A stretch of 64,000 nt of DNA from Fen-178 sp963722575 (GTDB taxonomy: Bacteria > Acidobacteriota > Terriglobia > Bryobacterales > Bryobacteraceae), in NCBI GenBank assembly GCA_963722575.1, contig CAVRNR010000022.1:1426001-1490000 (forward strand). The letters run 5' to 3'. Of this stretch, positions 1 through 8,839 are shown in pieces. A model generated the notes under the pieces. That model had not been told where the DNA came from and made no database searches. It saw only the letters and a program-made list of their open reading frames with translations. The stretch's first letter is position 1; every line of letters starts with the position of its first letter. The translations under genes were made by a program, and so were the position numbers.

Positions 1-1
1 C

Positions 2-811
2 GCCCTCGTGTTTATCGCCTGTGGGCTGGCCTTCATGCGACTCACGCGGGAGAATCGCAGGCCGAACCCATTCGTCGAGAGCATGCGGACCTGGTGGACT
101 CTTCTCGGAGTCGGATTCATTTTGGTGGCCCTGAGCTTTCCCGTCTACCTGCTGTTAGACTCCGCCCGGGAACTGTGGCGGACGCAGTTCCTGTCGGGCA
201 TCGGCGCCGGTTTGGTGCTCGCCGCTCTCTGCGGTCTGGCATCGCATCCCTTCGTGCGGCGGACGGCGAAAATCGCGCTGTTTCTGGCTTTTGGAGCGGG
301 AATCGCTTTCTTCGGCAGTGCCTCCGCCATCCAGAAGTGCGCGTTCGAAAGGTGGCTCTGGGAGCGCCATCGCGTTGCGATCAAAGAGATCTTGGACGTT
401 GCGCCCAGTGTTGAGCCCAATACCGTCATCGTGCTTACGAATGTGCCCAAGGACAATGATCCGTTTGGGCACGATATGTGGCTGGACCTGGCGCTGCGGC
501 TGGTGTATCCAGGCATTCCGGTAGCGGGAGTCTATTACTACTCCGACGGCACGCCCGGCCCGGGCGATGGCTTGAAGGCTGAGGGAAACTCGTGGAGGTG
601 GGACGGTGCGGGTTTTCTGCCGATCTTTCCGGTTATCGGTCTTGCCAACACGGTGATTGTCGATTACGAACCATCGGGCCAAGGAAAAATCGAGGCGGCG
701 TGGCCGGCTTTCTTGTGCAACACGCGTTGCGCGACAGAACTATACCATCCAGATACCCGCGTAACCGGGCCGATCTCACCCATCGCCAGCCGCCGTTACC
801 GGCTGGACTAG
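2..811 (+). CDS. Membrane-anchored protein of unknown function, 5' end outside the window
   Basis: The reading frame is open from the first bases of the window, so the true start probably lies upstream; a GTG at 8 is the first internal candidate. At least three hydrophobic segments occupy the first 105 or so residues, followed by a soluble region of about 160 residues with no motif I recognise. That tail holds a hydrophobic strand (TVIVLTNVP) and several Trp- and Tyr-rich stretches. Its place before a run of glycan genes and its architecture (membrane region plus periplasm-sized tail) would suit the C-terminal part of a polytopic glycosyltransferase-like protein, but that is only context. Confidence 0.6.
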   Translation, partial: ALVFIACGLAFMRLTRENRRPNPFVESMRTWWTLLGVGFILVALSFPVYLLLDSARELWRTQFLSGIGAGLVLAALCGLASHPFVRRTAKIALFLAFGAGIAFFGSASAIQKCAFERWLWERHRVAIKEILDVAPSVEPNTVIVLTNVPKDNDPFGHDMWLDLALRLVYPGIPVAGVYYYSDGTPGPGDGLKAEGNSWRWDGAGFLPIFPVIGLANTVIVDYEPSGQGKIEAAWPAFLCNTRCATELYHPDTRVTGPISPIASRRYRLD

Positions 812-1115
812 TGGAGTGCGGCGCAAGAAATGCGCCCTATCCACTCCCGGCTGATCGTCGTGCTCGACCCGTGGAGCGACCTTTTAGGTTGCCACGTCGG
901 CGTCTGCGCCGACGTTCTTCGGGGAATGCCGGTAGGAATACCAGCATGGCAGGCGAACCGCCTGCTCCACGGCGCGCTGGATAAGGCGCATCATTTGTGC
1001 CGCGGTACACCAGGTCCTTCAAGCTCCGGCCGTCAAAAGGCGGCCTGGGCGGGCACCTGCTTCATCCCCGATGCACGCCAGCGTGCCGGGTCTGTTCGCG
1101 ACGCGATATGACTGG
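812..1115. other. Gene-free stretch with two short perfect hairpins
   Basis: No credible gene is seen here. Two perfect inverted repeats lie close together: a 9-bp stem at 894-902/907-915 with a 4-base loop, and a 7-bp stem at 949-955/959-965 with a 3-base loop. Neither is followed by a T run on either strand, so they do not look like intrinsic terminators. They separate two convergent genes and resemble the small palindromes found in other gaps of this window. Confidence 0.5.
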
Positions 1116-3425
1116 CTATTGAGGCGGCCCTTCGCGAGCTCCGGCCTTTGAATCCAAGACTTCCACTGCCGTGATCGCTTTCATCAGGAAAGTAGCCGGA
1201 GGGCCCTCCGCACCGTTCAGGATTCCAAGATGGATCTCCTGGCCGCTCTTCAAGTCCACCCAGAAATCCATTTCGCGATCGTTTTCGGCCGGGTGCCCCC
1301 GGGTGGACAGGGCACGCCAAAGTGACCCGTCACCGATAGCCGCCCCAAAATTGGGTTCTATGTTCTCCTGCTCGAACCTGAGTGCGAAACGGTACTTTCC
1401 AGCGGCTGGGGCAACCAGAGCGGGATAGATTGCCACGAGCCTGCCCAGGGCGCGGGGCGGGTACACCCTCACTCCTCCCGCGGCCGTGTGCAGGTATTGC
1501 GCATTCACCCCCGTCCAAAGACCCAACGGGAAAGCCGCCGGCGCCGTGGAGCCTTCCACCGGTTGCAGATGCCCTTTGCCGTTGGGGCCGAATACCGCGC
1601 GCAATGGCCGCCACCGGGCAGCATCGACTTCAGCCGTCAGCAGTGCCATGGTGTATCGATGGGAATTATGCTCAATGATATCGTTCTCGACAAACTTGGC
1701 GCGCATCCCATACGGCTCCCAGCACTGCGAAAGTCTCGTACGGGCCAATTCGGAGACGTGGTCGCGGCTGGAGGAGAGGACGACAAAAAGTGTGCCCGGC
1801 AGTACGTCCACATCGCAGGATAGTTCCGGAAACCTGTTCCCCACGCTGGACCAGAGGTAAGTGGAACCTAAGGCGTAGTAATCCATGGCGCTGGGGTCGT
1901 GATCGTCAAACCAGAATCGAAAGGGATGGCCGTTCCGAATGGTTTCGATGCGCTGTCTGGCATGCATGAGAACTTCATACTGCCGGCGGTACGCATGGGG
2001 ATCGTTGGGCATATGGAATCGCACACACGAAGTGAAAATGGCGAGACCCGCGACGGCCAGCGGAACACCCGCCGTTCGCTGGCGCAGCAGCAGGCCTGAG
2101 GCCAGCAAGCAGCCTCCCACCAAAACGATCTGCCAATGGGCGGCCGGCCAGGCCGGCAGGACGTTCCCGGCATAGTCGTACCACACGGCTCCGTAAACAC
2201 CGGCGGCTATGCAACAGACCGGCACATACTTTGTCCGGCTGATCTTCTCCGCCGCGGGCCAGAATGAAGTGCCGATCACCAGAAAGGTAAAGGGAAGCAG
2301 GTAGCTGGCGTAGTAGAACAGTCCGAGCACCGGGCTGCCGCGGACCTGCATGTATCCCATCAAGGCAATTGCCGCCGACCATTGCGCCACGAACAGCACG
2401 CTGGCCGCGTTGCCTCCCGTCAGCGGCCTTCTCAGCCGGTAGGGAAGGAGAACCAACCCGGCGCCTCCTGCTATGACGCTGAACCAGAGCCACGGCACGA
2501 GTGCATGGCCGGTCCATATGCTCTGAAACCATGGATTGGTTTGGCTCACCAGGGCCAGGGCGAATAATACCGATGGAGCATAGAACCAGAAATGGCCGTC
2601 CAACAAACGGTTGATGCCGCCGAATGCCACCGTCACGATCGCGCATCCCGCTCCCAACCACAGACACAAGGAAAGAAGCGACCGGATCGCCGGGGTGCGG
2701 CGCCACATCCATGCGAGGGCGATGTAATACAGGGGTAAAAGGGGCGTCAACACGACCCAGAACAGATTCGAGTAGACCATCGCCGCAATCGACATGCCGG
2801 CCGCCAGCAGCGTCCATCTCTTGACGGGCCGCACCGCGGCTGACGTCAGCAGCGCCATAGTGAGCAGGCAATAAGCGATACCCACGCCATCCACGTAATC
2901 CCAGCCGATTGCGCTCCACCACCACGGGTTGACGGAGAAAACCATGGTTGCCAAGAACGCGCGGCGCGCTCCGGCGGCGATCCGGATCGTCGTAAACAGT
3001 GAAACCGCGGCGACCGACTGAACCGCCAGGTGCAGGATGCAATTGGCGGCGAGGGGGGAGAAAAGGGAGTGGACGATAGCGCCGGGCAGGATCCAGGAAA
3101 GCCGGCTTCCGTAATACGTGAAGGGGAACGCGACGCCCTTGAAGTAGGCCAGGTCCCGGAAAAATCCCAGGTAGAACCATGGGTCGAGAAAGCCCACCCC
3201 GGTAAAGAGCGAATTGTCCTGGCGCCACAAGACGATCGCTGGAAGCAGGAGTACAGCCAGCACATACGGCCAAACCCGAACCGGGTTCGCCCGAGGGGGT
3301 TCCTGTGTCGGCGCACCTTCCGGCTTCCAAGCCGCCTGATCGGGCATCTTTCGATCCGCCGGCGATGCTGGTGTTCGCTTCAAACGAGACATAAACCTAC
3401 CGATGCACCCCGCGGCCAGTCTCAC
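1116..3425 (-). CDS. Large polytopic membrane protein, GT-C glycosyltransferase-like
   Basis: A protein of about 769 residues starting at a GTG whose GTGA overlaps the stop of the upstream aminotransferase gene, so the two are translationally coupled. After a Pro- and Arg-rich cytoplasmic tail of about 45 residues come roughly 12 hydrophobic segments to about residue 470. The first loop holds an acidic motif (GFLDPWFY), where GT-C lipid-linked-sugar transferases carry their catalytic acidic residue. The remaining C-terminal part is soluble, presumably periplasmic, with carbohydrate-binding-like beta character. The fold assignment is inference from topology and neighbours; no specific family is recognised. 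Confidence 0.6.
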   Translation of the reverse strand: MRLAAGCIGRFMSRLKRTPASPADRKMPDQAAWKPEGAPTQEPPRANPVRVWPYVLAVLLLPAIVLWRQDNSLFTGVGFLDPWFYLGFFRDLAYFKGVAFPFTYYGSRLSWILPGAIVHSLFSPLAANCILHLAVQSVAAVSLFTTIRIAAGARRAFLATMVFSVNPWWWSAIGWDYVDGVGIAYCLLTMALLTSAAVRPVKRWTLLAAGMSIAAMVYSNLFWVVLTPLLPLYYIALAWMWRRTPAIRSLLSLCLWLGAGCAIVTVAFGGINRLLDGHFWFYAPSVLFALALVSQTNPWFQSIWTGHALVPWLWFSVIAGGAGLVLLPYRLRRPLTGGNAASVLFVAQWSAAIALMGYMQVRGSPVLGLFYYASYLLPFTFLVIGTSFWPAAEKISRTKYVPVCCIAAGVYGAVWYDYAGNVLPAWPAAHWQIVLVGGCLLASGLLLRQRTAGVPLAVAGLAIFTSCVRFHMPNDPHAYRRQYEVLMHARQRIETIRNGHPFRFWFDDHDPSAMDYYALGSTYLWSSVGNRFPELSCDVDVLPGTLFVVLSSSRDHVSELARTRLSQCWEPYGMRAKFVENDIIEHNSHRYTMALLTAEVDAARWRPLRAVFGPNGKGHLQPVEGSTAPAAFPLGLWTGVNAQYLHTAAGGVRVYPPRALGRLVAIYPALVAPAAGKYRFALRFEQENIEPNFGAAIGDGSLWRALSTRGHPAENDREMDFWVDLKSGQEIHLGILNGAEGPPATFLMKAITAVEVLDSKAGAREGPPQ

Positions 3426-4588
3426 GCCTCTTCAGTCCGGAGGCCGGTGGCTCTCCAGCCGGTGAAGTCCCGCAGTGCTGCGGCGACCATTTTCAGGTCT
3501 TCCTCCGTGAGATCGTTGTAGAACGGCAGCCGGAGCAGGCTGTCGCTGACATACTCGGTAACCGGGCAATCTCCCGGTTTGCCCCCGAACCTCCGTCCCA
3601 TTTCCGATAAGTGCAGCGGCAGGTAGTGAAAGACGCTCATCACGCCGCGGGAGCGGAGATGTTCGATTAGCATTTGCCGGTCCGCCAAACTGGGCACGAG
3701 TAAGTAGAACATGTGGAAAGCCTGCCGGCAATCGTCTGGCACAACCGGGAGCCGGACTGAGTGCGCTTGTGCCCATTCCCGGAGGTTGGCGAAATAGAAA
3801 TCCCACACTTTCTTGCGACGCACCTGGATCTGTTCCCGCGCTTCCATCTGGGCGTAGAGGAACGCGGCCAGCATGTCGGACGGCAGATAGCTGGATCCCA
3901 GGTCGACCCAACTATACCGGTCTACCTGACCACGGAAGAACTGGCTGCGATTGGTTCCCTTCTCCCGCAGAATCTCGGCGCGCTCGATGTATGTTGGATC
4001 GTTGATCAGCAGCGCGCCCCCTTCACCGCAGGTGAAGTTCTTGGTCTCGTGAAAGCTCAGCGCTGCCAGGCAGCCGAACGTCCCCAGTAGCTTTTCGCGG
4101 TAACGCCCCATCAGGCCGTGCGCGTTGTCTTCGACCACCGGGATCCCGTGCCGGCCCGCGATATCGAGAATCGCGTCCATGTTGCACCCCACCCCGGCGT
4201 AATGGAGAACCACAATCGCCCGTGTGCGGGGCGTGATGAGGCCTTCCAGCAGGGATTCGTCCAGGTTCAGCGTGTCCGGCCGGATGTCCGCGAAGACCGG
4301 CCGCGCGCCCCGCAAAGCAAACGCATTAGCGGTCGAAACAAACGTGAATGAAGGGACAATAAACTCATCGCCGGGTTTCAGGTCCAGAAGCAGAGCCGCC
4401 ATTTCCAGAGCATGCGTGCACGAAGTCGTAAGCAGGGCCTTGGGCACGGCGAGCATGGCCTCCAGAAGCGCGTGCACCTTCCTGGTAAAGGCGCCATCGC
4501 CGGAGATATGCGCTCCCGCGATCGCTGCTTGCATGTATTCTATCTCCCGGCCCAGGCAAGCCGGCTTATTGAAAGGGATTTTGGTCAA
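3422..4588 (-). CDS. wecE: dTDP-4-amino-4,6-dideoxygalactose transaminase (WecE/RffA type)
   Basis: PLP enzyme of the DegT/DnrJ/EryC1 family, expected to convert dTDP-4-keto-6-deoxyglucose to dTDP-Fuc4N. The N-terminus IPFNKP, the blocks SCTHALEMAALLLD and PSFTFVSTANAFALRG, the FHETKNF segment with the PLP lysine near residue 183, and REKGTNRSQFFRGQVD all match E. coli WecE closely. The frame runs upstream to 4735, but I place the start at a TTG at 4588 because GGAGAAG lies about six bases before it and the protein then begins where WecE does (388 aa against about 376). It couples to the next membrane protein. A WecD-like acetyltransferase is divergent at 5802, which supports a Fuc4NAc pathway. 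Confidence 0.92.
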   Translation of the reverse strand: MTKIPFNKPACLGREIEYMQAAIAGAHISGDGAFTRKVHALLEAMLAVPKALLTTSCTHALEMAALLLDLKPGDEFIVPSFTFVSTANAFALRGARPVFADIRPDTLNLDESLLEGLITPRTRAIVVLHYAGVGCNMDAILDIAGRHGIPVVEDNAHGLMGRYREKLLGTFGCLAALSFHETKNFTCGEGGALLINDPTYIERAEILREKGTNRSQFFRGQVDRYSWVDLGSSYLPSDMLAAFLYAQMEAREQIQVRRKKVWDFYFANLREWAQAHSVRLPVVPDDCRQAFHMFYLLVPSLADRQMLIEHLRSRGVMSVFHYLPLHLSEMGRRFGGKPGDCPVTEYVSDSLLRLPFYNDLTEEDLKMVAAALRDFTGWRATGLRTEEA

Positions 4589-4800
4589 CCGATCTTCTCC
4601 AAAGGCGGTGCCGTGCAGGACCAACCGGGCTTTCCAACTCCAGGATGGATTCCTCAGTATAGCGCCGGCGAAACTGGCGGGCGCCCGGGCCAGAACGCGG
4701 AACTCTTCGGGCGCATTCCACCATCGGCGCCTCACGGATTACGGGCGCCTGCGGGCCGCCCGTCGATGGCCGCACGGAAAAGTCGGTATCATGTGATTTC

Positions 4801-5799
4801 ATGCATCCCGCCAGCCCAGCCGTTTCCAAGGTTCTGGGCCCACTCTCAGTCTCGGTTGTCGTCCCCGTATACAATGCGGAAGCCACGCTCGCGGAGTTGG
4901 TGAGCCGCCTGGAACTGGTCCTTCAGAGCGTGCCCGGTGAATATGAGATTCTGCTCGTGAATGATGCCAGCCGGGATCGGAGTTGGCCGGCCATTCGGGA
5001 ACTGTCGGCGCGCAACCCGCGTATCCGCGGCATCGACCTGATGCGCAATTATGGACAGCATAACGCGCTGCTATGCGGAATCCGGAAGGCGCGCTATTCA
5101 GTCCTGGTCACTCTCGACGACGATCTGCAGAACCCTCCCGAGGAGATTCCTAAACTTTTGCTGAGGCTTTCCGGCGATGCCGACGTGGTGTACGGATGTC
5201 CGGAACGCGAGCAGCACGGCCTCTGGCGGAACCTTGCTTCGCGGATCACCAAGATCGCTTTGCAGAGCGCTATGGGCGCCGGGAACGCACGGCGAGTAAG
5301 CGCCTTTCGGGTATTTCGAACCAGCCTTCGCGAGGCCTTCGCATTCTATCGCGGGCCCTTCGTGTCTATTGACACGTTGCTCGCCTGGGGCACGTCCCGG
5401 TTTGACTCTGTTTCGGTGAAGCATGATGTGCGAAAAGACGGAATCTCCAATTACACATTCATGAAGCTGGTGACGCACGCAGTCAATATGATGACCGGTT
5501 TCAGCGTGCTGCCCCTCCAGATCGCCAGTTATGTGGGATTCGCGTTCACGCTCTTTGGTATTGGCGTCCTGGTCTTCGTGCTGGCCCGGTACTTCCTGCA
5601 AGGCACTACCGTGGCGGGTTTTCCTTTCCTGGCTTCCGTCATTGCGATTTTTTCCGGCGCCCAGTTGTTCGCGCTGGGGGTAATTGGCGAATACTTGTCG
5701 CGTATGCACTTCCGGCTCATGGATCGCCCGCCCTACGCCATCCGGGAGGCCACAACGGAAAATCTGGTCTTGGAACAGCACGATCCAAAGGCTCTTTAG
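4801..5799 (+). CDS. Family 2 glycosyltransferase, ArnC/DPM1-like with two C-terminal membrane helices
   Basis: A 332-residue protein with an N-terminal GT-A domain: VSVVVPVYNAEATL at the nucleotide-binding strand, LVNDASRD, and the catalytic metal site LDDDLQNPPEE near residue 103. Two hydrophobic helices follow (about residues 240-265 and 275-300), the layout of undecaprenyl-phosphate sugar transferases such as ArnC and GtrB. It probably loads a sugar from a nucleotide donor onto a polyprenyl phosphate at the inner membrane. The next gene, the WecD-like acetyltransferase, begins two bases after its stop, so the acceptor or donor could involve Fuc4NAc; that link is inferred from position only. 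Confidence 0.85.
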   Translation: MHPASPAVSKVLGPLSVSVVVPVYNAEATLAELVSRLELVLQSVPGEYEILLVNDASRDRSWPAIRELSARNPRIRGIDLMRNYGQHNALLCGIRKARYSVLVTLDDDLQNPPEEIPKLLLRLSGDADVVYGCPEREQHGLWRNLASRITKIALQSAMGAGNARRVSAFRVFRTSLREAFAFYRGPFVSIDTLLAWGTSRFDSVSVKHDVRKDGISNYTFMKLVTHAVNMMTGFSVLPLQIASYVGFAFTLFGIGVLVFVLARYFLQGTTVAGFPFLASVIAIFSGAQLFALGVIGEYLSRMHFRLMDRPPYAIREATTENLVLEQHDPKAL

Positions 5800-5801
5800 C
5801 C

Positions 5802-6536
5802 ATGGATGCGCGAGACTGTTGCCGCTACCTGTCGTGGGACTCCCAACATTTTGGCGGGCGCATTGGGCGCGTGAATGCCACGCGCCTGACGGCGGCCCTG
5901 CTGGCGGACATCGATCGGTGGGCCAATTCTCATTCGATCGACTGCTTGTACTTCCTGGCCGAGCCCGACCCTCTGACAATGCGGCTCGCGGCCGGCATGG
6001 GCTTCCGCTTTGTCGATGCGCGTACGACGTTCGAGGCTCAACTGCCAAAGCCCGCCTCTGCGGAGGAAACGAGGTCGATTCGTCTGGCGACGCTGGATGA
6101 TATTCCGGATCTTCGAAGAATTGCCGGTGAGAGCCACCGGGATTCGCGCTTCTACGCGGATGGTAACTTCCCGCCCGCCGCTTGTGACGAAATGTATCGC
6201 ATCTGGATTGAGAGGAGTTGCCGCGAGCCGGGATTTGCCGATGCGGTCTTTGTCGCCGAACGGGAGCACCGTCCCGTGGGCTACATCTCGTGCCGCATGG
6301 CAACCGAGGTTGGCGATATCGGCTTGGTTGCAGTGGACGGCGAATGCCGCGATCTCGGACTCGGAGCCCGGCTCGTGCGCCAGGCACTTGCCTGGTTCGC
6401 CGCTCAGGGTGCTCGCCGGGTGACGGTTGTGACGCAGGGATTGAATGTCCCGGCTCAGCGCCTGTACCAGAAGTCCGGATTCCTTGTTTCCTCGGTCCAA
6501 CTGTGGTACCACTTATGGATTCGTCCGAAAACCTGA
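5802..6536 (+). CDS. wecD: dTDP-fucosamine acetyltransferase-like GNAT protein (WecD type)
   Basis: A 244-residue protein. The N-terminal part opens with LSWDSQHFGGRIGR, as WecD proteins open with LEWESAFFG, and the C-terminal half is a GNAT acetyltransferase fold with IGLVAVDGECRDLGLGARLV as the acetyl-CoA loop. WecD acetylates the 4-amino group of dTDP-Fuc4N, the product of WecE encoded 1.2 kb away on the other strand. The pairing with WecE, the conserved N-terminal domain and the DSRFYAD segment make this more specific than a generic GNAT call. It sits two bases after the preceding glycosyltransferase gene and is followed by a methyltransferase, probably in one operon. Confidence 0.8.
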   Translation: MDARDCCRYLSWDSQHFGGRIGRVNATRLTAALLADIDRWANSHSIDCLYFLAEPDPLTMRLAAGMGFRFVDARTTFEAQLPKPASAEETRSIRLATLDDIPDLRRIAGESHRDSRFYADGNFPPAACDEMYRIWIERSCREPGFADAVFVAEREHRPVGYISCRMATEVGDIGLVAVDGECRDLGLGARLVRQALAWFAAQGARRVTVVTQGLNVPAQRLYQKSGFLVSSVQLWYHLWIRPKT

Positions 6537-6569
6537 TCGATTGGCCGTCGGGCTGCAACTGCATCTGAC

Positions 6570-7442
6570 ATGAAAAGATGTCTGGCATGCAACGGTGTCT
6601 TCGCCGGCAAAGAGTGGACCTGCCCCGTCTGTAAACACTCTCCGGACGTAGAAGGCAACTTTCTCCGGTTCGCGCCGGACTTGGCCCTCCACAATTGCGA
6701 CTACGACCCGAAGCATTTCGATCTTCTGTTTGCTCTGGAGGACAACAGCTTCTGGTTCCGGGCCCGGAACGACCTGATTGTCTGGGCCTTGCGCCGGTTC
6801 TTTTCCAAGGCCGAACGCATCATGGAGATCGGGGTAGGGACGGGATTCGTCATGCGCGCCATAAGCCGGGCCTTCCCCAATGCGAGACTCTACGGCAGCG
6901 ATATTCATGTCGCGGGGCTGCAATTTGCAGCGGCGCGGCTGGGCGGCCGGCTGGATCTTATGCAGATGGACGCGAGGCGCATCCCCTTCCGCGAGCACTT
7001 CGACGTGGTCTGTGCTTTCGATGTGCTCGAACACATTCGAGACGACGAGGCGGTCCTCGATGAAATACGTCTTTCGTTGCGGCCGGATGCCGGCGTCGTA
7101 TTCACGGTTCCACAGCACATGTTTCTGTGGGGACCTGCGGATGAAGCCGCGTTCCACGAGCGTAGATACCAGACAACGGAACTGGCTGCCAAGGTTCGGG
7201 CAGCCGGCTTCGAGGTGATCTTCAAGACTTCGTTCGTCTCGATTCTTCTGCCGCTGCTATGGTTTTCCCGCCGACGCAGCCGCAAATCCGGAAAGTACGA
7301 GTTGGCTCGGGAACTGGCTGTCGCCCCGGCTTTGAACCGGTGCCTGAGCGGCATATCGGCGATAGAAAACGTCTCGATCCGGGCGGGAATCGCACTGCCC
7401 GTCGGCGGAAGCCAGTTGCTGGTTGCCACGCGGCGACGTTAA
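6570..7442 (+). CDS. Class I SAM-dependent methyltransferase with N-terminal zinc ribbon
   Basis: A 290-residue protein starting with a four-cysteine zinc-ribbon knuckle (CLAC then CPVC, residues 4-23). The Rossmann methyltransferase domain follows: motif I IMEIGVGTGFVMRA near residue 89, then VVCAFDVLEHI as the post-II/III region. Methyltransferases of this shape, with a Cys pair at the start, are common in glycan clusters and act on sugars or lipid-linked intermediates; the substrate cannot be read from the sequence. It lies 33 bases after the WecD-like gene on the same strand. A long hydrophobic stretch (ILLPLLWF) near residue 228 could attach the C-terminal part to the membrane. Confidence 0.8.
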   Translation: MKRCLACNGVFAGKEWTCPVCKHSPDVEGNFLRFAPDLALHNCDYDPKHFDLLFALEDNSFWFRARNDLIVWALRRFFSKAERIMEIGVGTGFVMRAISRAFPNARLYGSDIHVAGLQFAAARLGGRLDLMQMDARRIPFREHFDVVCAFDVLEHIRDDEAVLDEIRLSLRPDAGVVFTVPQHMFLWGPADEAAFHERRYQTTELAAKVRAAGFEVIFKTSFVSILLPLLWFSRRRSRKSGKYELARELAVAPALNRCLSGISAIENVSIRAGIALPVGGSQLLVATRRR

Positions 7443-7453
7443 TGTAGGCGTCC

Positions 7454-8782
7454 CTACACGTAACCGTAGAATTTCAGATAACCCCAATCCAACGTCGCGC
7501 CGCAGAATGCGTGAAGGGCAAGAGCGCCGCAGCAAAGCAGGTCCCTCCAGGAGAACCAGCTCCGCAGAGGCCTGCCGGCAAGCTGGCGCAGCCAGAGCAG
7601 CGCCGACACTACGAACAGAACGAACAGGGTGATGTACGCCGACCACAAGAAATTGCCATCCGCGAATCGAATCTTCTCGGCCAGCGTGTAAGCGTAAAAC
7701 GAGCCAACCAGAAAGCTGCACCAGGCCAGCACCAGCGCCAGGTCGCGGCGCGCCCGGTTCCAGTAAAGAGCGGAGACCAAAAGCGGAAACACGATGGATA
7801 GCAGGAATTTCCGCAAAAGACCGGTGGTGTGATGGCGCATCACCTTCAACGGAGCCCAAATGATGGAGTCCCGGTACCCAACCAGGCCGGCGTGGCCGCT
7901 ATACGTCTGGTAGTATTGCCAGCCGAGGATGGCCGCCGTGGGCAGGCAGAGGCCGACCAGCAGAGCGCCGGCCGAGACCGGCTTCCGTTGGGCGAGCTTC
8001 ACAATGGCCATGATAGTGGCGACCGGAACCAGGCAGATCAGAAAGCTCGGTTTGCTTAATGCCCCCGCAACGGTTACGACGAAAAACAGCGCCCAGAGAC
8101 GGAGATCTACGCCGCGGCACTTCGACAGGTACCAGGCGGTGCAGGCCAGGGTCGCCACAGCCAGCGGCTTAACCAGAATTAGTGTAGGCGTCTCACCAGT
8201 GTCGGACCAGAAATAGCCAATCTGGTATCCGGTGCGAACCAGGGGTTGCGCCGAAAGCACGGCTAGTGCGACTGCGAAGAGAACAGGTGCGCGCCCCAGC
8301 CTGGTGTCCTCATGCACCGCCGTGAACAGCAGGCCGTACATGAGCACGGCCATCAGCGCGTAGAAAATGAGCACCGCGATCAGGCCGGCCACCCGGAACG
8401 TAGGCATCAGCCCGGTGCTGTACAGCGCCGCGACGATGGCTTGATACAGAAAATGAGGATGGACAATCTGCCCCTTTTGATATAGCAACTCGGCATACTG
8501 GACCTGAGCCGTGTAGTCGCTCGGTCCGCTCAGCGCTCCCCACACGATCGGGCCGTAGACGGCACAGTTGAGAGCGGCCAGCACTGTCGCCGCCACCACA
8601 TGAATCAGGGGCGGACGTGGAAGCGAGGGCCATCCCGGTTCCACCGCCGTCAGGCCGAGAAACGCTTTCAGAGCATCGAACCGGACGTGCCAAGGTCCAG
8701 GCGCTGCGGGGCCCCGCTTCTTCGCTAGGACCGCCGCGCCACCCTTGGTCCGGGCCGGTCGCTTCACTTTTTTCCTGGGCAT
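7454..8782 (-). CDS. Polytopic membrane protein of unknown function
   Basis: A 442-residue protein with a Lys/Arg-rich cytoplasmic N-terminus (PRKKVKRPARTK) and about ten hydrophobic segments. The first large loop after helix 1 contains GPSDYTAQVQYAELL, an acidic and aromatic loop of the type seen in GT-C sugar transferases, and the topology fits an integral-membrane glycosyltransferase or polymerase-like protein. No conserved family motif is recognised, so the function stays open. It converges with the methyltransferase gene (11 bases between stops) and lies downstream of the dehydrogenase gene on the same strand with a 57-base gap. Confidence 0.6.
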   Translation of the reverse strand: MPRKKVKRPARTKGGAAVLAKKRGPAAPGPWHVRFDALKAFLGLTAVEPGWPSLPRPPLIHVVAATVLAALNCAVYGPIVWGALSGPSDYTAQVQYAELLYQKGQIVHPHFLYQAIVAALYSTGLMPTFRVAGLIAVLIFYALMAVLMYGLLFTAVHEDTRLGRAPVLFAVALAVLSAQPLVRTGYQIGYFWSDTGETPTLILVKPLAVATLACTAWYLSKCRGVDLRLWALFFVVTVAGALSKPSFLICLVPVATIMAIVKLAQRKPVSAGALLVGLCLPTAAILGWQYYQTYSGHAGLVGYRDSIIWAPLKVMRHHTTGLLRKFLLSIVFPLLVSALYWNRARRDLALVLAWCSFLVGSFYAYTLAEKIRFADGNFLWSAYITLFVLFVVSALLWLRQLAGRPLRSWFSWRDLLCCGALALHAFCGATLDWGYLKFYGYV

Positions 8783-8839
8783 CTCGGGTGCAAGCCGTCA
8801 GTTACCTTCCGCTTGTGGAAGGGCCGCATCCTTGGGTGG

